In this document: piece by piece, positions 15,728 through 21,536 of the stretch
Position numbering within the stretch: the first letter of the stretch is position 1
Layout of the letters: each line of letters begins with the position of its first letter
Origin: CAZCEC01 sp964497615
GTDB lineage: Bacteria > Chloroflexota > Anaerolineae > Anaerolineales > UBA6663
Assembly (NCBI GenBank): GCA_964497615.1
Contig: CAZCEC010000079.1
Coordinates: 1-28,378, forward strand
DNA: 28,378 bases
Reading direction: 5' to 3'
The notes under the pieces: generated by a model
What the model was told of the DNA's origin: nothing
Databases searched by the model: none
Seen by the model: the letters and a program-made list of their open reading frames with translations, nothing else
Program-made: the position numbers and the translations under genes

Positions 15728-15735
15728 AACGGGCG

Positions 15736-15765
15736 ATTATAATCTCGCTTTGTTCTGCCCGTCAC
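15736..15765 (-). promoter_or_regulatory. Promoter for the GGDEF gene, leaderless geometry
   Basis: On the minus strand a perfect TATAAT (15741-15736) lies 18 bp after GTGACG (15765-15760). Eight bases separate TATAAT from ATG 15727. The -35 box overlaps the stop-codon region of the upstream hydrolase gene. Confidence 0.5.
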
Positions 15766-16691
15766 CCGTTCCACGTCTCCAGCCATTCCAGCAGGATCGG
15801 CCCGATCTCCGGCACCTGCCCGGGCTGGATGAGATTGGTGCCGTGGTCGTTGCCCTCAAAGCTCACGCTCCGGTAGTGCGTGCCCGCGGCCGAGGCGCAG
15901 GTCGGGTCGGCCTCGCGGTCGCCCGTGGCCGCCAAACACCAGGCTGGGATGCCGCGCTGGTCCAGCATCTGCACCGTATCGCTGTACACCTGCCCCAAAT
16001 AGCTCCCCGGCGAGAACGACAGCGCCGCCAGGCACCCGTCCCCGCACACATCCACCGCCGCATCCGCCCCAATGCTGGACCCCGCCAGCCCCACGCGGTT
16101 CGGGTCCACCCCCGGCTGGCTGCGGGCCGTGTCCACCCCCGCCCGCGCATCGTCGAGCAGTTGGCTCAGGTCTGTAATCGGCGCGGCGGCGCTTTCGCCG
16201 TGGCTCCGGAAGTCGAAGGTGAACACCGCATACGAGCGCCCAACTGGCATAGCCGGGTAGAGTGCGTCAAACCCCTCGGCCGTCCCCGGCAGCCCGCGGT
16301 TTTGCAGCCACGGCACCAGCCCCACGCTCACCCAGCGCTGTTGGTTGTCGCCGGCCATGTGCATCAGTACCACCAGCGGCGCATTCTCCACCGCCGCCGG
16401 GTAGTAATAGCCCACCAGGTCCGTCCCGTCCGCGGCCTTAAATGTAATCCGTACCGGATCGGCCGGCAGGACGTCCGGTGTGTCGGTGGGCGCGGGCGTG
16501 TCCGTCGGCGGCACGGGCGTCTCGGTCGCCGTTGGCGGCACGCTTGTGTCAGTCGCCGTGGGCGGCGGGGCCGTGTCCGTCGGCGGCGGCGCCAGCGTGC
16601 TGGTCGGCGGCACGCCGACCGTTGGCACTTCGCAGGCACTTAATGCCAGCACCGCCACAATCAACCCCTTCCCCATCCGATCCAGCCTCAT
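15762..16691 (-). CDS. Lipoprotein alpha/beta hydrolase
   Basis: The protein has 309 aa from ATG 16691, preceded by GGAGGAGGG. The lipobox LSAC (about residues 16-19) indicates export and lipid anchoring. A Thr/Pro-rich spacer (PPTDTAPPPTATDTSVPP and similar) follows to ~75, a style common in Chloroflexota lipoproteins. The hydrolase fold has a strand and oxyanion region (PLVVLMHMAGDNQQ), FDFRSHGES, the nucleophile elbow GLAGSSIGADAA, an acid in AATGDREADP and a final His in EGNDHG. It resembles dienelactone-hydrolase or acyl-peptidase-like enzymes; the substrate is unknown. Cys pairs (VDVCGDGC) suggest a disulfide in the exported protein. Confidence 0.85.
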   Translation of the reverse strand: MRLDRMGKGLIVAVLALSACEVPTVGVPPTSTLAPPPTDTAPPPTATDTSVPPTATETPVPPTDTPAPTDTPDVLPADPVRITFKAADGTDLVGYYYPAAVENAPLVVLMHMAGDNQQRWVSVGLVPWLQNRGLPGTAEGFDALYPAMPVGRSYAVFTFDFRSHGESAAAPITDLSQLLDDARAGVDTARSQPGVDPNRVGLAGSSIGADAAVDVCGDGCLAALSFSPGSYLGQVYSDTVQMLDQRGIPAWCLAATGDREADPTCASAAGTHYRSVSFEGNDHGTNLIQPGQVPEIGPILLEWLETWNG

Positions 16692-16843
16692 GGCCAGCCC
16701 TCCTCCGCGTCCACGGCGCACGCCTCAGCGCCAGTCCCGATGCTCACCGCCGATTTTACTGCGTCCGTTGCGCTGGTGCGTAGTCCATACTACAGGGGCC
16801 GCCTCCCGCCTGCGGTCAACCCAAGCGGGTCATCAAAGGCTTT

Positions 16844-16874
16844 TTCATCCCCGAAGGTCCTTCATCCTTCGTTC
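16844..16874. repeat. Short heptad-family tract at the HelD stop
   Basis: Two ttcatcc units (16844-16850 and 16861-16867) and a following ttcgttc are separated by non-heptad spacing. The HelD TGA is formed inside the second ttcatcc. Confidence 0.5.
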
Positions 16875-19513
16875 GCCAGCGCCAGATACGCATTCGCCTC
16901 GCCCACGCTGAAGATCTCTAGCCGGTGCAGCGCGCGCGTCACCGCCACATATAGCAGCCGCCCCTCGAATTCCGTGGCCGGGTAATTGGCCGCCTCCGCC
17001 CCCGCTAGCAGCACCGCCTCAAACTCCATGCCCTTGGCCAGGTGCACCGGGATGACGACCACCCCGCCCGCGTACACCTCCTCGGCCTCGCCCAGCGCCG
17101 CGTCTTCAGCGGCGCCTACCAGCCTCGCCTCCACCCCCTCCGCCCGCAGCGCCTCGCTCAGCGCCCTCCCCTGCGCCCTCGTCTTGGCGATCACAGCGAT
17201 GTTGGCGTAGCCTTCACCCTGCAACGCCCGCACCGCCTCCGCCAGCCTCGGCGCCAATTCATTTTTCCGCGCCAGTTCGTGCAGCCGCACCGGCGCCCCA
17301 TGCCGCTCGAACGGCTTCGCCAGCCGCGCCGCCCGCCCCTCCGGCGCCAGCAATTCCAGCATCCGGTTGGCGAAGGTGATGATCTCGAACGTGCTCCGGT
17401 AGCTTTCGGCCGCCTCCACATAGGTGTACGGCAGGCCCGCGAACACCTCTCGCGCCTCGTCCCACACCGCCAGCCCGCGATACCCATACACCCCCTGCGC
17501 CAGATCGCCCAGCAGCGTCAGCGACCCGTTGCGCGACAGCCGCCGCAGCGCCGCATAGTACAGCGGCGCCACGTCCTGCGCCTCATCCACCACGATATGG
17601 TCATACAGCGGCGCCGGCACCCCCTCCATCAGCATGTGCAGATAACACACCGCCGGCAAATCGCTCACATCCAGCGTGTTGCCCCCGTCTTCCCCCGAGG
17701 CCCATGAGTCACGCATGGTGTCTGGACCCACATGGGGTCGTGACCTTGCGTCCCCCGCTTGCGCCTCCCCCCGATACAACAACTCCAGCTCATCCGCCCC
17801 CATCACCCCTCGCCCCACCCGCGCCAGCAAATGCACGTCCCCCAGCAGTTGCAGGTAGCCCGCCGCCGGTTCTAGCCTTGGCCACATCCGGTCGAGCGCC
17901 GCCCTCGCCGCTTCACCCAGCGCAAGCTCAACGTCCTTCCGGTCCTTCCCCTGCCTGTCCTCGTCCCTCAGCCGGTCCGCCCGCAGCACCAGCCGCTCGC
18001 CTTGCCGCGCCATGAATGCCGCGAACTCGCGCAGGGCCTGTGCCCCCCGCGCCAGCGCCGCCGCCGTCGCGGCCTCGTGCAGGTCCGCGTCCGGCTCCTG
18101 CTCGGCCAGCGCCGCGTACTCCGCCAGCCGCGCCGCCTCCTCGTGCAGGGTCTGCCGCCGCCGCTGCAGCCGCTCGCCCTCCTCCGTCATTCCGTCAATA
18201 TACGCCTTGACCGCCGCCGCATAGCCCTTCATCAAGTCATCCAGCAGCAATTCCGCCACGCGCTCGCGGTGCCGCGCCAGGGGCACGCCCCCCAACACCC
18301 GGTGCATCTCCACCAGCCGGTCGCGCGCCACTGCCACCGTCACCTTCAGCGGCCCCACCCGTTCAAAGGTCAGCCCGTCCGTCGGCGGCGCGAACCGCGC
18401 CCGCTGCCAGTTCACAAAGTTCTCCAGTACCTGCCCCATCTTCAAAGACGCCTTCAACCGGCTCCGCGCCACCGCCTTGCGCCGCGCCGCTTCATTTACC
18501 CCGGTCCGCACACTGCTATAGCCCGCGGAGGCGGGCTTTGGGATTTTGGTTGCCGCGGTTTCAACCGCCGCCCCCAGCAGCAATACTTGCGTCTCATCCG
18601 TCAGGGTCCATCCCGCCAGCCCCACGCGCTCCACCGCCCACGCGTCCAGCGTCGTCTGCGCCAGTTCGGCCACGCCCAGTTCCGGCAGCACGTTGCCGAT
18701 GTAGCCCAGGAACAACTGGTTCGGCCCGAAGATGATGCACCGCGCCCCGTCAATGCCGGTCTTGTTGCCGGGATAGAGCAGGTACGCCACCCGGTGCAGC
18801 GCGATGGAGGTCTTGCCGCTGCCGGCCACGCCCTGCACCACCAGCACCTGCCTGGGGTCCGCGCGGATCAAATCATCCTGGTGCTCCTGGATCGTGGCGA
18901 CGATGTCCAGCATTTGCGCGCCGCCGCGCCCGGACAGGATTTCGCGCAGGAACGAATCCGGATCCACCACGCGCGGCCGCGCCTCCCCCGCCGGCAGCGG
19001 GCGCGTATCGTACTCGTCGTGCAGGCTCACCAGTTCGGTCCCCCGCACCTGGTACTGCCGCTTGAGGTGCAGGGTCACGCCCACCCGCCCATCCGGGCTG
19101 TCGTACGCGCTCGCCCCTGGGCGCCGCCGCGAGAACAGCCGCGCCACCGGCGCGCGCCAGTCCACCACCACGATGCGCCCGCCGTCGTCGAACCCCCACT
19201 TGCCCAGGTAATGGCTCTCCGGCGCGGCCCCGTCCACCGTGAAATCCAGCCGGCCAAAATACACCTGCTTCCGCGCCGCCTTCAGGTTCGCATACATCGC
19301 CACGTAGGCGCGGTGCAGCGCCACCGTGTCCCAGGTGTTAAAGCCTTGGATTTCCTTATTGCCGACCTCGTCAATGCGCCGTTCGAGCGTCGCCAGCGTC
19401 GCGCGCAGATGCGCCTCTTCCGCCGGCCGGTCAGGATGGGGAGTGCTAGGGGTAGCCGGGTCGCTCGGCGCGGCGCGGCTCCAAACTGCATCGGGTAGGG
19501 GAACGCTTGTCAC
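16862..19513 (-). CDS. helD: HelD-like UvrD/Rep-family helicase
   Basis: The protein has 883 aa from GTG 19513 with GGAGG close upstream. An N-terminal helical arm (~30-55) is followed by the HelD-specific region (GRLDFTVDG, RIVVVDWRAPVARLF). Walker A is GVAGSGKTSIALHR near 227. The long middle region (~330-600) is rich in charged helices. Walker B is VVDEAQDVAPLYY near 641, followed by LTLLGDLAQGVYGYRG, ESYRSTFEI, VIPVHLAKGMEFEAV and YVAVTRALH. HelD proteins remove stalled RNA polymerase from DNA using ATP. Two segments look like inserted repeat DNA read in frame: residues ~314-333 (18515-18572) and ~589-603 (17704-17747). The stop codon is inside a heptad unit. Confidence 0.88.
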   Translation of the reverse strand: MTSVPLPDAVWSRAAPSDPATPSTPHPDRPAEEAHLRATLATLERRIDEVGNKEIQGFNTWDTVALHRAYVAMYANLKAARKQVYFGRLDFTVDGAAPESHYLGKWGFDDGGRIVVVDWRAPVARLFSRRRPGASAYDSPDGRVGVTLHLKRQYQVRGTELVSLHDEYDTRPLPAGEARPRVVDPDSFLREILSGRGGAQMLDIVATIQEHQDDLIRADPRQVLVVQGVAGSGKTSIALHRVAYLLYPGNKTGIDGARCIIFGPNQLFLGYIGNVLPELGVAELAQTTLDAWAVERVGLAGWTLTDETQVLLLGAAVETAATKIPKPASAGYSSVRTGVNEAARRKAVARSRLKASLKMGQVLENFVNWQRARFAPPTDGLTFERVGPLKVTVAVARDRLVEMHRVLGGVPLARHRERVAELLLDDLMKGYAAAVKAYIDGMTEEGERLQRRRQTLHEEAARLAEYAALAEQEPDADLHEAATAAALARGAQALREFAAFMARQGERLVLRADRLRDEDRQGKDRKDVELALGEAARAALDRMWPRLEPAAGYLQLLGDVHLLARVGRGVMGADELELLYRGEAQAGDARSRPHVGPDTMRDSWASGEDGGNTLDVSDLPAVCYLHMLMEGVPAPLYDHIVVDEAQDVAPLYYAALRRLSRNGSLTLLGDLAQGVYGYRGLAVWDEAREVFAGLPYTYVEAAESYRSTFEIITFANRMLELLAPEGRAARLAKPFERHGAPVRLHELARKNELAPRLAEAVRALQGEGYANIAVIAKTRAQGRALSEALRAEGVEARLVGAAEDAALGEAEEVYAGGVVVIPVHLAKGMEFEAVLLAGAEAANYPATEFEGRLLYVAVTRALHRLEIFSVGEANAYLALANEG
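17704..17747. repeat. Palindromic segment read in frame within helD, shared with 4733-4749
   Basis: GTCACG (17708-17713) and CGTGAC (17739-17744) are an inverted pair. The 17-mer CATGGGGTCGTGACCTT at 17731-17747 occurs again exactly at 4733-4749, outside any gene. In helD it encodes SRPHVGPDTMRDSWASG in a low-conservation linker. Confidence 0.5.
18515..18572. repeat. Double-hairpin repeat element inserted in frame in helD
   Basis: GCCCGC (18521-18526) pairs with GCGGGC (18531-18536) around GGAG. GCGGTT (18555-18560) pairs with AACCGC (18563-18568). A T/G-rich spacer joins the two hairpins. Elements of this form are typical intergenic repeats of Chloroflexota; here it encodes VETAATKIPKPASAGYSS without breaking the frame. 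Confidence 0.65.
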
Positions 19514-19670
19514 AGGCCTCCTCTCTGGGCATTAAACCACATGCCCAAAAGGGGGCGGCTGTGACACTCGGCTCGGAAACGCCCAGGAAGAGAAACGGCC
19601 CGCCGTAGCGAGCCGCCTCTTTTCCCTCTCTCCGCGCCCCCCCACGTCCTGTGCGGCTAGAGACCGTCCT

Positions 19671-19697
19671 TTCGTGAAATTCGTGCAATTCGTGGGG
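19671..19697. repeat. Three-unit 9-bp array downstream of the YedE-rhodanese stop
   Basis: ttcgtg recurs at 19671, 19680 and 19689 in 9-base units (ttcgtgaaa, ttcgtgcaa, ttcgtgggg). On the minus strand the array begins about 7 bases after the TAG of the gene ending at 19704. Confidence 0.7.
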
Positions 19698-19703
19698 AAG
19701 GTT

Positions 19704-20939
19704 CTACCCACACCCTCCGCTCGTCGGCCCGCGCTTCTGCTGGAGCTTGATCTTCGGCGTGTACTCCAACTCCCACTCATGCGGGTTCGGCTTCGCCGCC
19801 GCGTATCGGTCGCCCAGCGCCGCCGGGAACGTGTAGCGCAGTTGGTCCGCCATCAGCGGCGTCGGCGTCGGCGCGATGCCCGGCTCCTCCGCCGCGAAGA
19901 TGCTCAGCCAGCGGTTCACCCCGCCTTCCAGCACATATACATTCGGCACGCTCTCCGCCGTCAGCAGCTTGTAGGCTTCCGTCGCCGCGGCCTCGTCGTT
20001 GCTCATCACCACATACACGGTGTTGGCCGCCGGCTCCAGCAGCAACTCCGGCACCAGCACGTCCACGGTCTCCAGCGGCGTGTGCCGCGCCCCCCACAGG
20101 TGGAACAGGTTGTAGTCGCTCTCGCCGCGCACATCCAGCAGCACCACGTTCAGCCGCTGATCGGCCTGCGACGCGAGCACCTCGCCCGGATGCACCTGGA
20201 TCTCGCGCGCCGCCAGGGCTGGTTCCTTGGTGGGGGCCAGCCCCGCCCACTTGTCCGCCGCCGTCGGCTGGCCGATGAAGGCCACCGCCAGCGCCCCCAC
20301 CACCAGCGCGCCCGCGCCCACGTAGCGCCCGCGCGGCGCCTTCCTCAAGTCCTTGCCCCCAATGATGCGCTCCAACTGCTCGCCGCCCCAGAACATGAAC
20401 AGCGCCATCAGCACCACCAGCACCACTACCACGCCCGTGTCCAGTCCCAGCCAGTCCGGCAGCGTGAACCGCCCCAGGTAGCTGCTGTTCCACCAGTCCT
20501 CGAACAGCCCCACCGTCTCGCCAAAGGCAAAGATGCCGAACAGCCCGCCCAGCGTGAAGAAGATGCCGTCCAGCCGCCCCGTCGCCGCCGAGACCAGCGA
20601 CGTGCCGGGGCAGAACCCGCCCACGATAAAGCCCACGCCCATGATCAGCCCGCCCACGATGCCGGGCCACAAATACGTCGGGTTGACCCAGATGACGTTG
20701 TAGTCCAGCAGCCCCAGCCCCGCCGCGCCGAAGATCAGCACCATCGCCACCACGATGGCGGTGAACATCACCTTCAGCACCGTCAGGTCCTTGAAATAGA
20801 ATTGGGCCGCCAGCCGCGGCGAATCCGCGAACCCCGAAATCTCCAGCGCCCACCCAAACCCCACCCCAATGAGCAGATATACCACATACTGCCCATAGTG
20901 GCCCAGCAACTCAGCTAAGTTCAACGGAAAAGGCGCCAT
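19704..20939 (-). CDS. YeeE/YedE (DUF395) transporter fused to a catalytically degenerate rhodanese-like domain
   Basis: The protein has 411 aa. About five to seven membrane segments occupy ~15-240 (YVVYLLIGVGFGWALEISGF, MFTAIVVAMVLIFGAAGL, GIVGGLIMGVGFIVGGFCPG, GVVVVLVVLMALFMFW). The family cysteine motif is GGFCPGTS with Cys110. YeeE of Spirochaeta takes up thiosulfate through conserved Cys, so uptake of a sulfur compound is likely here. Residues ~260-350 have a rhodanese fold (NVVLLDVRGESDYNLFHLWG, VPNVYVLEGGVNRW), but the catalytic Cys loop reads YVVMSNDEAA, so the sulfur-carrying Cys is absent. The C-terminus ends in GGCG, a possible swinging thiol. It is the last gene of the arsR-led operon, 12 bp after the short YedE gene. 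Confidence 0.88.
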   Translation of the reverse strand: MAPFPLNLAELLGHYGQYVVYLLIGVGFGWALEISGFADSPRLAAQFYFKDLTVLKVMFTAIVVAMVLIFGAAGLGLLDYNVIWVNPTYLWPGIVGGLIMGVGFIVGGFCPGTSLVSAATGRLDGIFFTLGGLFGIFAFGETVGLFEDWWNSSYLGRFTLPDWLGLDTGVVVVLVVLMALFMFWGGEQLERIIGGKDLRKAPRGRYVGAGALVVGALAVAFIGQPTAADKWAGLAPTKEPALAAREIQVHPGEVLASQADQRLNVVLLDVRGESDYNLFHLWGARHTPLETVDVLVPELLLEPAANTVYVVMSNDEAAATEAYKLLTAESVPNVYVLEGGVNRWLSIFAAEEPGIAPTPTPLMADQLRYTFPAALGDRYAAAKPNPHEWELEYTPKIKLQQKRGPTSGGCG

Positions 20940-20951
20940 CTCAATTGCCTT

Positions 20952-21536
20952 TCAATTCCACAACTTCCTCACAAACCACGCCAGCGCATACGCCCCGGCG
21001 AACACCGCCATCATGAACGCCCAACTCCCCGCGCTCAGCACCGCCCCGCCCGAGAGCGCCTGCCCCGACGTGCACCCGCGCGCCAGCCGCGCCCCGTAGC
21101 CCATGATGCCGCCGCCCAGGAAGGCCACGAACCACCGCTGCCGGTTGCTCAGGCGCGGACCCTTGCCGGTCTCGATCCGCAGCCGCCCGTGCCACCAGCC
21201 GGAAGCGAACCCGCCCAGCAGCGTGCCAATCGTCATAAATACAATCCAGTCGTCCAGCGCGTTCTTCGCGCCGCCCGCCATCTTCAGCAGGTAGGCCACC
21301 CGGTCAATGTGCCCCGGCCACACCAAATCCTCCACCCACACCACGATCCGGTTCAACGCCCCCGACGCCCCCAGCCCGTTGCCGGTCAGGAAGAATGCCA
21401 GGAAGAGCACCACCCCCAGGATCGCCCCGCCCAGGTACGGGTTGGCGTGCGCCCGCTCCACTCGCCTAGTCAGCAGCGCTCGTAGAGACGCCCCGAGGGG
21501 CCGTCTCCCCGCCTGTGCCTGCGTCAACGTCGTCAT
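20952..21536 (-). CDS. Short YeeE/YedE-family membrane protein
   Basis: The protein has 194 aa from ATG 21536, supported by AAGGAAGG upstream; an earlier start at 21593 would translate repeat DNA. Membrane segments include GGAILGVVLFLAFFLTGNGL, FMTIGTLLGGFASGWW, FVAFLGGGIMGYGARLARG and SWAFMMAVFAGAYALAWFV. The signature ARLARGCTSGQALSGG carries Cys155, the counterpart of the sulfur-handling Cys in YeeE. A short plus a longer YedE protein encoded together is a recurring arrangement, and the two may form one channel or work in series. Its first 71 bases overlap the end of the cytochrome gene in another frame. Confidence 0.88.
   Translation of the reverse strand: MTTLTQAQAGRRPLGASLRALLTRRVERAHANPYLGGAILGVVLFLAFFLTGNGLGASGALNRIVVWVEDLVWPGHIDRVAYLLKMAGGAKNALDDWIVFMTIGTLLGGFASGWWHGRLRIETGKGPRLSNRQRWFVAFLGGGIMGYGARLARGCTSGQALSGGAVLSAGSWAFMMAVFAGAYALAWFVRKLWN

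Noticed and set aside
18002..19498. A 498-codon plus-strand open frame
   Set aside because: It is an antisense shadow of helD without any domain.
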